NCBI RefSeq assembly: GCF_004912275.1
Contig: NZ_STGY01000010.1
Location: 62,001-126,000, forward strand
Direction of reading: 5' to 3'
From: Glycomyces buryatensis
GTDB lineage: Bacteria; Actinomycetota; Actinomycetes; Mycobacteriales; Micromonosporaceae
DNA: 64,000 nt
The translations under genes and the position numbers were made by a program. The notes under the pieces are model-generated. The model had not been told where the DNA came from. It searched no databases and saw only the letters and a program-made list of their open reading frames with translations. Positions 7,431 through 16,313 of this stretch are shown here, piece by piece (within the stretch, counting starts at the first letter, position 1; each line of letters opens with the position of its first letter).

Positions 7431-8939
7431 TCAGATCCTGCGTCGGTAGCGCAGCAGCGCCACCGCCCACGCGATGCCCGCCGCCGCCAGCGCGGCGATC
7501 GTCCAGACGTCGCCGAGCAGGCCGGCAGCCAGCGGCAACGCCCCGAATCCGAGGCCGGTCACCACGAGCACCCGCCTGGTCAACGCCCCGAACGGATGGA
7601 GTCCGAAGGTCCGCCACAGCTGCGCGAGTGGAATCAGATTATTCACCAGAACCGCGGCCGACCATGCGATCGCCGCGCCGACGACGCCGAGCAAGGGAAT
7701 CAACGTCAGGTTCAAGGCGACGTTAATGGCGAGTGAAACGGACACGTCGATCAGCTGCCACGAGGTGCGTCCGGCCATCGCCAGGATCGAGTCGACCACT
7801 CCGCACGCGGAGCTGCACATCATTGCCGGCACCAGGATCCACACCACGGTTCGGGCCGCCTCGGTGGCGTATTCGGCGCCGAACACCCGCAGGTACCAGT
7901 CGGCGCCGATGCCGACCGCGAGGTATACCGGCCAGGTCAAGGCCGCGATCCAGGCCGTCGACTCCTGGTAGAGCCGCTTCGCCGAGGCCGACTCCCCGGC
8001 GGCCATCGCGGCCGCCGCGCGCGGCTGGACGGCCTGGCCGACCGCCCCGGACGCCAACTGCCCCACGATGACGAAACGAGTGGCCACCGTGTACACGGCG
8101 GCCGGTCCGAGTCCGGCGAGCGCGGCCACCAGGATGATGTCCAGGCGCTGGAGGCCGAGCTGCGCCACGCCCGCGAAGGCGCGCGGCGCGGTGAAACCCC
8201 AGTACGCCCGCGCGCTCACCCGGTCGGGGAAGCCCGGGTCGCTCACCGTGGCGCGGTGGCCCCGGCGCAGGTACCAACCGGCCGCGATCGCGGCCGGAAT
8301 GTACGGCAGCGACCAGGCCAGCGTCACCGTCAGCGCCGATGCGCTGCCGGCCATGGCGATCGCACCGAGCGCGACGAGCTGGGCCAGGGTGCGCCCGAAC
8401 TTGTCGATGACGACGGTGGGGCCCATCTGCCGGTACCCTCGCGTGGCCGCCAGCAGTGCCTCCATCGCGACCGACGCGGGAATGAAGATCGCGACGAGCC
8501 GCACCAGGTCGGGGCGGGCGTGCATTTCGGCGGTCGCGAACAGGGCGATGGCGCAGGCCGTCGCGGCGATCGCGGCCGGCCACAGGCCGATGCGCAGGAC
8601 CGAGCCGATGGCGGCGTCGCGGCCCGACTTCCGCAGCCGCGCCACCCAGTACACCAGGCCGGTCGGGGTCCCCAGCCGCGCGACCGCCGCTGCCAGCAGG
8701 AACACCGAGGTCACCGCGAAGAACGCCCCAGCCTCCGCCGGGGAGAGCGTCACCGCGACAAGCCAGGTGACTACCAGGCCGCCGAGCCCGGCGACTCCCG
8801 CGCCGACCAGGTTGACCAGGCCGCCGCGGGCGGTCCCGCGAATCTCCGAGAGCTCGGCGTCGGCGGGCCCGCCCTGGACCGGCACCAGCAGTTCCGGGGC
8901 CTCTGTGACCGACGCCCTAGCGGCGTCCGATGTGGTCAC
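7431..8939 (-). CDS. Wzx-like polysaccharide flippase (MOP superfamily)
   Basis: A 502-residue integral membrane protein with 12-14 predicted helices and the layout of the polysaccharide transporter family: a first helix pair after RGGLVNLVGAGVAGLGG, a charged central cytoplasmic loop near LYQESTAWIAA, and a small C-terminal domain. Such proteins flip undecaprenyl-linked repeat units to the outer leaflet. The GTG start overlaps the stop of the sulfotransferase by 4 nt (GTGA). With the O-antigen-ligase-like and Wzz-like genes upstream, this completes a Wzx/Wzy-type export set. Confidence 0.88.
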   Translation of the reverse strand: MTTSDAARASVTEAPELLVPVQGGPADAELSEIRGTARGGLVNLVGAGVAGLGGLVVTWLVAVTLSPAEAGAFFAVTSVFLLAAAVARLGTPTGLVYWVARLRKSGRDAAIGSVLRIGLWPAAIAATACAIALFATAEMHARPDLVRLVAIFIPASVAMEALLAATRGYRQMGPTVVIDKFGRTLAQLVALGAIAMAGSASALTVTLAWSLPYIPAAIAAGWYLRRGHRATVSDPGFPDRVSARAYWGFTAPRAFAGVAQLGLQRLDIILVAALAGLGPAAVYTVATRFVIVGQLASGAVGQAVQPRAAAAMAAGESASAKRLYQESTAWIAALTWPVYLAVGIGADWYLRVFGAEYATEAARTVVWILVPAMMCSSACGVVDSILAMAGRTSWQLIDVSVSLAINVALNLTLIPLLGVVGAAIAWSAAVLVNNLIPLAQLWRTFGLHPFGALTRRVLVVTGLGFGALPLAAGLLGDVWTIAALAAAGIAWAVALLRYRRRI

Positions 8940-9844
8940 TGGACCGCCGAAGCGGTCTGCGACTGCCGCCAGCTCGGCACCGCCCCGAGCCAGTCGGCGA
9001 GCCGGTCGTCATACGGCGCAAAGTGGTCGGTCAGGTGCTCGCGCAGCGCCGGGGACATCGGGGAGGGCCGCCCGCGCGCATTGTGGCGCGCGAACGCGAA
9101 CTCGCCGAGCCACGGCAGGCCGAGGAACCGCAGCACCCGCTCGAAGGCGTCATCGGGACGGGTGAAGAACTCGCCCGAGTCCAGCACCAGGAGCCGGTCG
9201 CGACCGACCTGCTGGGCAAGCGGCTCAAGGTAATCGGTGTACTGGCCGCGCGCGGTGTAGGCGTGGTGCTGATGGTCGAAGCTGTAGTGGCGCCCGTCGT
9301 GGCGCAGCCGCTCCTCGGTGCCGCGCAGCCTTCCGGGCTCGGCCTCGATGGCGGCGCCGAAGTCGGCGACGTCCTCGAACTCGCGCGCCACCTCGTGGGC
9401 GTGGTGCGACCAGGCCCGCTCGACGGGGTCGCGGACCAGCACGATCACCTTGACGCCGGGCAGGTCGCGGGCGAAGCGCTGCGCGGCCAGCGGGTGGTAC
9501 AGGTAGTACGGGCTGGACTCGAAGCCGATGGGAGCCAGACCGGTGTGGTCGGCGGCGCGGCGGGCGACCGCCTTGGTGGGGAAGTGCGCCCGATACCACG
9601 ACAGTCCCCGGTCATAGGCGGTGTCGAAGTAGTGGACGCCCTTGTGGCACACGGGTTTGAGCATGGCCGGGTGCTGGGCCAGGGCGCGGTAGAGGGAGGT
9701 GGTCCCGCAGCGCTGGCCGCCGCAGACGAGCAGGCCCGGGAGGATCCGCGAGGCCGACGTCATGCGCCCGTAGGCGCGGGTTGAATGGCCGACGGCGGCC
9801 TTGACGGGGGCGGGAACCCGCTCCCGCAATATTCGCTGAATCAA
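8936..9844 (-). CDS. Sulfotransferase, heparan-sulfate-like fold
   Basis: A 302-residue enzyme of the sulfotransferase type that acts on glycans in animals. The PAPS loop is LLVCGGQRCGTTSLYRAL (from about residue 38), and the 3'-phosphate motif is VIVLVRDPVERAWSHHAHEV. It ends with the RLADWLGAVPSW tail typical of this group. The TTG start has AGGAG 6 nt upstream. It is the second, only distantly related sulfotransferase of the cluster, so the polymer may be sulfated at two positions. The stop overlaps the flippase start. Confidence 0.87.
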   Translation of the reverse strand: MIQRILRERVPAPVKAAVGHSTRAYGRMTSASRILPGLLVCGGQRCGTTSLYRALAQHPAMLKPVCHKGVHYFDTAYDRGLSWYRAHFPTKAVARRAADHTGLAPIGFESSPYYLYHPLAAQRFARDLPGVKVIVLVRDPVERAWSHHAHEVAREFEDVADFGAAIEAEPGRLRGTEERLRHDGRHYSFDHQHHAYTARGQYTDYLEPLAQQVGRDRLLVLDSGEFFTRPDDAFERVLRFLGLPWLGEFAFARHNARGRPSPMSPALREHLTDHFAPYDDRLADWLGAVPSWRQSQTASAVQ

Positions 9845-9952
9845 TCGAAGCTCCTAACAGTCCAGTGCCCAGGTCGAAAGGCGCCTGGTCCCTTAAGTCA
9901 GCTCGCGCAATCGGACGCACGGCTTGTTCCCACGATGCCGTGGGTCCCGCGC

Positions 9953-10065
9953 TTTTTCGCGCCGCCGCGCGCTGCACGTTCCACGCTTCTCGCGCTGTCG
10001 TACGCCACGTTCTATTCTTTTTCGCGCTGTCGCGCGCCCTACTCTGTCTCGCGCTGCCGCGCGAT
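9953..10065. repeat. Four-copy GC-rich imperfect repeat
   Basis: Four degenerate copies of TTTTTCGCGCTGYCGCGCG begin near 9953, 9987, 10018 and 10045, spaced 34, 31 and 27 nt apart. Each holds a short inverted repeat, CGCGC-N-GCGCG. The last copy forms the final codons of the kinase gene on the minus strand, whose C-terminus reads RQRETE. The rest fills the 194-nt gap before the sulfotransferase gene. Confidence 0.7.
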
Positions 10066-11304
10066 ATGCCGCAACAAGGTCGGCAGCAGCCACTTGCCAA
10101 GCGCGCCAAGGGCGGCACCGGCCTGTTCGGCCCGGTCGCTCATGTAGCGGGCGGCCAGGTCGACCAGGTACAGCAGCGCGGTCGGCTCCGCTTCGGAGGG
10201 CGCGACGCCCATGGGGGCGAGGACCGCCGGAGCGTTGGCCACCAGTTGCAGGACCGCCGTGGTCGGGTCGGCCGAGCGGGTCACGATGTCGTCCTGCAGC
10301 CGGTAGTGCACCGCGTCGAAGCCGTACGGCACGCCCGCCTCGAACCGTTCCAGGTCCCACAGGTAGACCACGTCGGCCGCTTCGCAGGTGTTCCACGGCG
10401 ACCAGTCGCCGTGCCAACACCCGAAGGTCAGTTCCGTTGCCGCATACCGGTCCAGCAAGGTCGTCCCGGCCGCCACCAGCGTCTCGGCGTCGGGCTCACC
10501 CCGCTCGACGAGCTGCTTCAACCGCGTCCGCAGCCTGGCCGCGTAGTCCGATTCGCCCAGCGGCGAACGGTTCGTGCCGACCGCCTCGGCCAGTTCCCGC
10601 ATGCCCTCGGCCCGCCGGGTCTCGCCGCACTCGACCGGTTCGGACCAGGCCGGAAGCGCCGACGTCACCATGAGATTGCAGCCCCGCCAGGTACCGGAGT
10701 GCAGCAATGTCGGCACCCGCAGGCGACGCAGGTCGCACAGCTCGCTGAGCCGGCGGGTCGCCGTCGTCTCGGCCTCGACCAGCTCTCGCGTGAGTGCATT
10801 GACGCCGAGCTTCGCGAACGCGACCGTCCGGGCCTCGCCGTCGAGGATCTGGAGCACCGGCTTCCGATTGGCCCTGGCCGGTCCGATATGGATGCTCAGG
10901 TGGACCTCGTGGCCGAGCACGGAGGCGAGGTGGTCGTCAATGCCTTCGGCGGAAGCCACCTGGATGCGGTGGGGCAGCAGGAGCCGGTCGAGGCCGAGGC
11001 GCAGCGCCCACACGGCGGCGTCCCGCTTGGCGCGGGCGCCGCGGGCGGCCGGGCGCGCATACCTCGCCAGTGCGCCGGCGGCGACCTTCCGGTCGGCGGC
11101 CGGGATGAGCACCCGCGGCTTGCGCCGGCCGGGCACCACAATGTACGGCCGCGTCTCGGTGGACGCCGGCGTGAACGGGACCAGCCCCGCCGATTCCTTC
11201 CCGGGCGCCGGCCGTTCCGGCCCCGGGTAGAGCTGGTCGATCACCTCTGCCAGGTAGGTCGCGCGGCGACTGAGGTCGTCGGCGGTCTTCAGGGCTCTGC
11301 TCAT
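10039..11304 (-). CDS. Aminoglycoside-phosphotransferase-fold kinase
   Basis: A 421-residue protein with the APH/choline-kinase catalytic loop CWHGDWSPWN and the metal-binding DLERFEAG about 18 residues later. The N-terminal lobe is divergent, with no clear nucleotide-binding lysine motif. The family phosphorylates small molecules such as sugars, choline or antibiotics. Its place between ligase, flippase and sulfotransferase genes argues for a glycan or lipid-carrier substrate rather than drug resistance. The ATG start at 11302-11304 overlaps the ligase stop. The open frame extends further upstream but lies inside the ligase gene. Confidence 0.78.
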   Translation of the reverse strand: MSRALKTADDLSRRATYLAEVIDQLYPGPERPAPGKESAGLVPFTPASTETRPYIVVPGRRKPRVLIPAADRKVAAGALARYARPAARGARAKRDAAVWALRLGLDRLLLPHRIQVASAEGIDDHLASVLGHEVHLSIHIGPARANRKPVLQILDGEARTVAFAKLGVNALTRELVEAETTATRRLSELCDLRRLRVPTLLHSGTWRGCNLMVTSALPAWSEPVECGETRRAEGMRELAEAVGTNRSPLGESDYAARLRTRLKQLVERGEPDAETLVAAGTTLLDRYAATELTFGCWHGDWSPWNTCEAADVVYLWDLERFEAGVPYGFDAVHYRLQDDIVTRSADPTTAVLQLVANAPAVLAPMGVAPSEAEPTALLYLVDLAARYMSDRAEQAGAALGALGKWLLPTLLRHIARQRETE

Positions 11305-12674
11305 GGCTTCTCCGTGTTGGTTCCCGGTATCGCGGTTCTGTTTGCGGCGAGGAGGACGTAACTGAACAGGGTGAGCAGGAGGGGAGTGACGAGCGCGTTG
11401 TAGAAGAACATGGTGACCATCGACAGTCCGATGACCGCCGAGCCGGCGATGCCGATCGCCGAGTGGTCGGAGCGGTACCGCCACAACACGCTCAGGCCGA
11501 ATCCGAGGTAGGCGATCGTCCCGGCCAGGCCGTGGGCGAACAGGACCTGCCACAGCTGGCCATTGCCGCCGAGGGTGCGTCCGCCGCAGCGGGGGCATTC
11601 GGGCGTGGGGCCCACCGCGATCGACTCACCCGAGCCGAGGGTCTTGCGGGTCGACCCGAAGCCGAGCACGGGGGAGTGGGCGAGGACGAGTTCGGTGGCG
11701 CGCTCGGAGGAGAATGCGCGGCCGTCGTCGGAGTGGCCGTTGTCCATGCGAGCCTGCACGACGGTTCCCAAGGGCGTCAGGGCGATCAGGAGGATGACGG
11801 CACCGCCCGCCCCGGCCAGCGCGAGCATCCCGCCGGGCCGTCCGGACACCAGCAGTCGCAGCGCGGCGAAGACGGCGATGGCGGCCAGGCCCAACCACAG
11901 ACCGCGGTTCATCGAGTACACGGCCGGGACGAGCGAGACGCACAGCAGCGCGGTCGCGGCGAGTCGCCAGCGGGTGCGCAGCGGCAGGCAGAACGCGGCG
12001 ACGACGAGCCACACGCCGGTGATGGCGAAGTTGTTGCCCCACGTGTTGGTGTAGCCCCAGGGCGCGGCCGGACGCGGTGTCTCGTACCCGAGGAAGTCCA
12101 TGGTCTGGGCGGCGGCTGGGTGGACGAGGGACTTGACGAAGCCGTCGGCGGCGACCGCCTTGGGCAGGAGCGCCTCGACCGGTGAGGTGTATTCGAAGCC
12201 GCCCGCGAAGGTGCCGAGCAGTCCTCCGGCGACGGTGACGGCGAACAGCCACGCCAGGAGCCGGATGAGCCGCTCCTTCGGATAGCGGCCCTCGACGACG
12301 AGGTTGTAGGCCCACAGGGCGATCAAGGTGCAGCAGCAGTAGAAGCCGAGCCGGAAGGTCGCCCCGGGCAGCTGGGAGAACCAGTTTCCGGGGATGGTCC
12401 CGGGCGGGTCGACGCTGAGGTTGGCCAGGCTCAGGACGACGGCGAGGAGGAACAGCAGCCACCATCCGAACGAGGGCGGCACTGCGATGGAGCGGCGCCG
12501 CAGCAGCTTCACGGCGGCCACCGCGGCGACGAACGGGATGACGAGCACGCCCATGCCGAGCGCCCACCACAGGGGGAACGCCGCGAGCAGCCACGTCAGG
12601 TACCGGCCTTCGCGTTCGGAGTCGGGCCCGGTCTCCGCCCGGACGCGCGGGTGGAGCGGAGCGGTGAGGGTCAT
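11301..12674 (-). CDS. O-antigen ligase/polymerase-like membrane protein
   Basis: A 457-residue protein with about 11-12 hydrophobic helices and a long extracytoplasmic loop around residues 300-370 containing RAFSSERATELVLAHSPVLGFG and a CPRCGG pair. The layout is that of the WaaL/Wzy family, which join polymer chains or repeat units outside the membrane. The loop signature with catalytic Arg/His is plausible but not diagnostic. ATGA overlaps at both ends link it tightly to the Wzz-like and kinase genes. Polymerase rather than ligase is likelier in a monoderm. Confidence 0.82.
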   Translation of the reverse strand: MTLTAPLHPRVRAETGPDSEREGRYLTWLLAAFPLWWALGMGVLVIPFVAAVAAVKLLRRRSIAVPPSFGWWLLFLLAVVLSLANLSVDPPGTIPGNWFSQLPGATFRLGFYCCCTLIALWAYNLVVEGRYPKERLIRLLAWLFAVTVAGGLLGTFAGGFEYTSPVEALLPKAVAADGFVKSLVHPAAAQTMDFLGYETPRPAAPWGYTNTWGNNFAITGVWLVVAAFCLPLRTRWRLAATALLCVSLVPAVYSMNRGLWLGLAAIAVFAALRLLVSGRPGGMLALAGAGGAVILLIALTPLGTVVQARMDNGHSDDGRAFSSERATELVLAHSPVLGFGSTRKTLGSGESIAVGPTPECPRCGGRTLGGNGQLWQVLFAHGLAGTIAYLGFGLSVLWRYRSDHSAIGIAGSAVIGLSMVTMFFYNALVTPLLLTLFSYVLLAANRTAIPGTNTEKP

Positions 12675-14338
12675 CGCGGTTCGGCGGCGCGCGCCGGCGC
12701 GGCCGCCTGAGTCGGACAGGATTCCTCCACGGCCTCAAGCGAATCGGTGGGAGTTTCGTCGGCGGAAACCTGCTCGCCCTGGGCTCCGGAGCGTCGAGCG
12801 GCGGGCAGGTCGAGCGAGCGGCTCTCGGGCAGCGGGACGTTGTTCAAGGGCCCGAGGACTGAGGGGAGCAGGACGGCCCCCAGCAGCGGGATGTCGATCT
12901 GGCGCATGGCGGTCGCGGCCGCGGCGGTCTCGCTGATGGAGTCGCGCTGGGACTGGACGGCGAGGATGACCGCGTCGGCGTGTCCGGCGAGGAGCTGGGC
13001 GTCGGCCGAGCAGGACAGCGGCGGGGCGTCGACGACGACGAACCGGCCGGCCTCGGCGAGCTTGGTGAAGGTCTCGGCGGCGGCCTCGCTGGTGGGCCCG
13101 GCGGCGCGGGCGGCCGCGCCGGGGCCGATGACGGTCAGGCTCGGTTGGCGGGGCGCGGCCCGCATGGTCTCGGACAGGTCCACGCGTCCCGACCACACGT
13201 CGGCCAGGCCGGGGACTGACTCGGTGCCGAACAGTTCGGGGAGTCCCACGGTGGTGGAGGGGTTGGCGGCGACGGTGGTGACGCGGTCGCCCGCGCGGGC
13301 CATGGCGGTGGCGAGGTTGGCGGCGACGACGCTGGCGGCCGGTCCGGGTGCGACCCCGGCGACGACCACGACGCGCTGGTCGTCGGTGAGCTGGGAGGCG
13401 ATGACGTTGCGCAGCTGGGAGAAGACCCGGCCGCCGGGGCTGTAGGCGCCGAAGACCTCGCGGCGCTGGAACCGCACCGACTTGGGGACCGAGCCGAGCA
13501 CGTCGAGCTCGCAGCGGTCGACCAGGTCGGTCGGATACCAGACCCGCCGGGCCAGGCGATGCCGCGCCCAGGCGAGCATGAGCCCGAGCGGCAGGCCGAG
13601 GCCGAGGGCGGCGGCGAGGTTGAACATCGCGTTGGGGGAGGTGGGGGACTCGGGCGCGACCGGGTCGTTGATGATGCGGCCGGGCGTGACGGCCTCCTGC
13701 TCGGCTTCGAGCCCGGAGATCTCGCCTTCGAGCTCACCGGACTGGCGCCGCAGTTCGTCCAGATCGGTCTCGATCGCGGTGCGGCGCGAGTCGCCCGAGT
13801 CGAGCCCGGCCAGTTCGGCCTCGAGCCCGGTGATGTCGTCGTTCAGCGAGTCGAGGCCGAGGCGCCCGGTGGCGATCGCATTGTCGAGCGAGGCCGTGGC
13901 CCCGTCGCGCCGATGGTCCAGATAGGCCTCGCTGAAGGCCGCGGCCCCGGCCTGGGCCGACTCAGGGTCGGCGCCACGGAAGTTGATCTCCAGCACCGAG
14001 GTGTTGGGCGGGACCGTCACCGAGACACGCCCGGCCAGTTTCGTCGCATCGGATTCGCCGAGGGCGTCGGCGGCGGCCTGCGCGACCTCGGTGGACTTCA
14101 CCAGTTGGGCCTCGGTGTCCAGATTGACCTGTCCGGCCGTGCGGGCCCCGGCGACCGCGGTGTCGGTCGCGGTGGGCAGCACCAGGACCGCGGAGGTCGA
14201 CTCGTACACTTTGGCGCTCATCGCGGTATAAGCGAGAGCGGCACCCAGCGCCAAGACCACCGATCCCACAATGAGCCACCAGGATCGGCGGGCGATGATG
14301 CCGTAGTCGGCGAGCGTGCGGGCGGCAGGGGTCCTCAA
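12671..14338 (-). CDS. Wzz-like chain-length protein with degenerate BY-kinase domain
   Basis: 555 residues. The N-terminal part is a Wzz/CapA-type co-polymerase, with membrane helices near residues 20-40 and 240-260 flanking an extracytoplasmic coiled-coil region (about 150-215). The C-terminal part has the fold of bacterial tyrosine kinases, but its Walker A reads GVAPGPAASVVAANLA instead of PGEGKS, so the lysine is missing. Walker A' reads VAANPSTT without the usual DAD, although VVDAPPLS is kept. There is no terminal tyrosine cluster. It probably sets chain length without kinase activity. The TTG start follows AAAGG. Confidence 0.85.
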   Translation of the reverse strand: MRTPAARTLADYGIIARRSWWLIVGSVVLALGAALAYTAMSAKVYESTSAVLVLPTATDTAVAGARTAGQVNLDTEAQLVKSTEVAQAAADALGESDATKLAGRVSVTVPPNTSVLEINFRGADPESAQAGAAAFSEAYLDHRRDGATASLDNAIATGRLGLDSLNDDITGLEAELAGLDSGDSRRTAIETDLDELRRQSGELEGEISGLEAEQEAVTPGRIINDPVAPESPTSPNAMFNLAAALGLGLPLGLMLAWARHRLARRVWYPTDLVDRCELDVLGSVPKSVRFQRREVFGAYSPGGRVFSQLRNVIASQLTDDQRVVVVAGVAPGPAASVVAANLATAMARAGDRVTTVAANPSTTVGLPELFGTESVPGLADVWSGRVDLSETMRAAPRQPSLTVIGPGAAARAAGPTSEAAAETFTKLAEAGRFVVVDAPPLSCSADAQLLAGHADAVILAVQSQRDSISETAAAATAMRQIDIPLLGAVLLPSVLGPLNNVPLPESRSLDLPAARRSGAQGEQVSADETPTDSLEAVEESCPTQAAAPARAAEPR

Positions 14339-14543
14339 CGCGAAGGCCTTTCTCGTTCACGGGATCTCGGTTGAGTAACGAGCCACCGCATGGAAAGGTG
14401 ACGGGCCCGGGCCCGTGTCCGGAAAGTGTCAGTGCTTCGGGTGTTGTCAAAGTGGTCTTGGGGTAGTAGAAAGTAATTCATTCGCTATTATGGTGATTCG
14501 CGACATTTGAGCGTGTGTCACATAGGCTCCGCGGAGGTGCGAC

Positions 14544-16313
14544 ATGAACGAACCGACCAGGCAACCGGGACTTCCACTGCGGACGGGCCGGGGCATCGTC
14601 ACGCTCATGGCGGCACTTCCGCTGGTACTGGCCGGATTCGTCATCGGCTACGGGACCGGCGTCGACCGCGCCCACACCACCGAGACCGTCCCCGAATCCT
14701 GGAGGGGCGGCGAGGGCACCGTCGACCACTCGCCCGTGGCCGCCACCTTCACCGCCACCAGCGTGAGCGAACCCGCCCCCGACGCGCCCACGGTCCTCCC
14801 CGTCGGACAGTCCGACGACCTGGGCATCAGCGTCACCCACCTCCAATTCGGACTGGACGAGTCCACGGTGCGTCCCGACCACACCGCCGAACTGCGCATG
14901 CCCGTCGCCCTCCCGCCCGATTCCGAAGGGATGATGCTGGAGGTCAGCTCCGTGCGCCCCGTCGACTGCCTGTGCTCGCTCACCGCCGAGAGCGCCCCGC
15001 CCTACGGCCGGGTCTGGGACGCCGTCCTCGTCGACTCCACGACCACCGAGATCGTCTTCGACATCTCCGGCGCCATCGACGCGCCCGGCTACCACGGCTT
15101 CGCGATCACCAGCCCCGACAACGACTCCTACCTCGAACTCCAGGGCACCACTGAGGAAGGCTCCGGCCCCAGACTGCGCACCATCTCCACCCCGGCCGCG
15201 GACCCATCGGCGAGCCCGCCCACGGACCCGCCCGCCAGCCCGTATGCCGATCCGACGGGCGAACCCACCCCGGTGCCCACCACGGATTCCACCTCCGGGC
15301 CCACTTCGGAGCCCACCGCCGGACCCGCCGGTCCCGGCATCCCCGAGGCCGGACAGGCCCAGGACAACCTCAACACCTGCACGACCGGCGACAAGCTGAT
15401 CCCCACCTGCGGTGCCCTCGTCGGCGCCGCCGCCGGGGCCCACACCAGCCGCCCGAAGGAGCAGGCCTTCCTCGAATTCGAGCAGACCGTCGAGCGCACG
15501 CAGCAGATCTACCACGCCTACCAGCGCGGACAGGGTCAAGTGTTCCCCACGCCCGAGCAGATCGCGCTGGCCTCCGACCCGGTGCACCCGCGCACCCTGT
15601 TCATCAACTGGAAGCCCAGGGGAGCCACCTGGGGCGAGATCGCCGCCGGGGACGGCGACACCGACGCCTACCTCGATCAGCTTGCCGCGCACATCAATGC
15701 GAACTTCGACGCCGAATTCTTCCTCACCGTCCACCATGAACCCGAGAACGACGTCATCCAGAAGGCCGGATCGGGCATGGAGGCCTCCGATTACGCCGCG
15801 ATGTTCCGCTACGTCACCGAATATCTGCGCGAAGCCGGAGTGGACAATGCCGTCATGGTCATGAACTACATGGGCTACCTGAAATGGGTCGAGAAGCCCT
15901 GGCATGACCAGCTCTACCCCGGAGACGACGTGGTCGACTGGATCGGACTCTCCGGCTATGGACAGTCCCTTGCGGACGACGGCTACTCGGACTTCACCGA
16001 GATCATCGACCAGACCACCGACGGCACCGCCTGGCCCGGCTTCTACCACTGGGTCGGCCAGACCCACCCGACGAAACCGATGATGCTCGCCGAATGGGGC
16101 GTCTTCCACGAATCGAAATACCCCGGCCACCAGGCGGCGGTGTTCAAGGCCGCCAAATACCAGCTGGCGCACTATCCACGGCTGAAGGCGATCGTCTACT
16201 TTGAATCGCCCAACGCCGAGGGCCGCAACTCGGAGGTCCATCTCCACCAGGACACCCTGGACGCCTACCGAGACCTGATGCGGTCACAGGCCTTCGCCGT
16301 GACGCTCGAGTAA
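14544..16313 (+). CDS. Membrane-anchored GH26-like glycoside hydrolase
   Basis: 589 residues, with GGAGGTG before the ATG. A signal-anchor helix lies near residues 14-34. A beta-rich domain (about 70-210) and a Pro/Thr/Ser linker (215-275) precede a TIM-barrel C-terminal half resembling GH26. The acid/base is E399 in HHEPEN, the nucleophile E517 in LAEWG, with WIGLSGYG between. The enzyme would act outside the membrane. Its position beside the Wzz gene and away from the mannan locus suggests it trims or releases the cluster's own polymer, as glycosidases in other exopolysaccharide operons do. Substrate unknown; GH26 members cut mannan, xylan and mixed-linkage glucans. Confidence 0.8.
   Translation: MNEPTRQPGLPLRTGRGIVTLMAALPLVLAGFVIGYGTGVDRAHTTETVPESWRGGEGTVDHSPVAATFTATSVSEPAPDAPTVLPVGQSDDLGISVTHLQFGLDESTVRPDHTAELRMPVALPPDSEGMMLEVSSVRPVDCLCSLTAESAPPYGRVWDAVLVDSTTTEIVFDISGAIDAPGYHGFAITSPDNDSYLELQGTTEEGSGPRLRTISTPAADPSASPPTDPPASPYADPTGEPTPVPTTDSTSGPTSEPTAGPAGPGIPEAGQAQDNLNTCTTGDKLIPTCGALVGAAAGAHTSRPKEQAFLEFEQTVERTQQIYHAYQRGQGQVFPTPEQIALASDPVHPRTLFINWKPRGATWGEIAAGDGDTDAYLDQLAAHINANFDAEFFLTVHHEPENDVIQKAGSGMEASDYAAMFRYVTEYLREAGVDNAVMVMNYMGYLKWVEKPWHDQLYPGDDVVDWIGLSGYGQSLADDGYSDFTEIIDQTTDGTAWPGFYHWVGQTHPTKPMMLAEWGVFHESKYPGHQAAVFKAAKYQLAHYPRLKAIVYFESPNAEGRNSEVHLHQDTLDAYRDLMRSQAFAVTLE

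Noticed and set aside
14478-16247. 589-codon open frame antisense to the GH26-like gene
   Set aside because: High-GC third positions keep the opposite strand open. The product is repetitive Gly/Val/Arg sequence without domains, and the plus-strand gene has a signal-anchor, catalytic motifs and a ribosome site.
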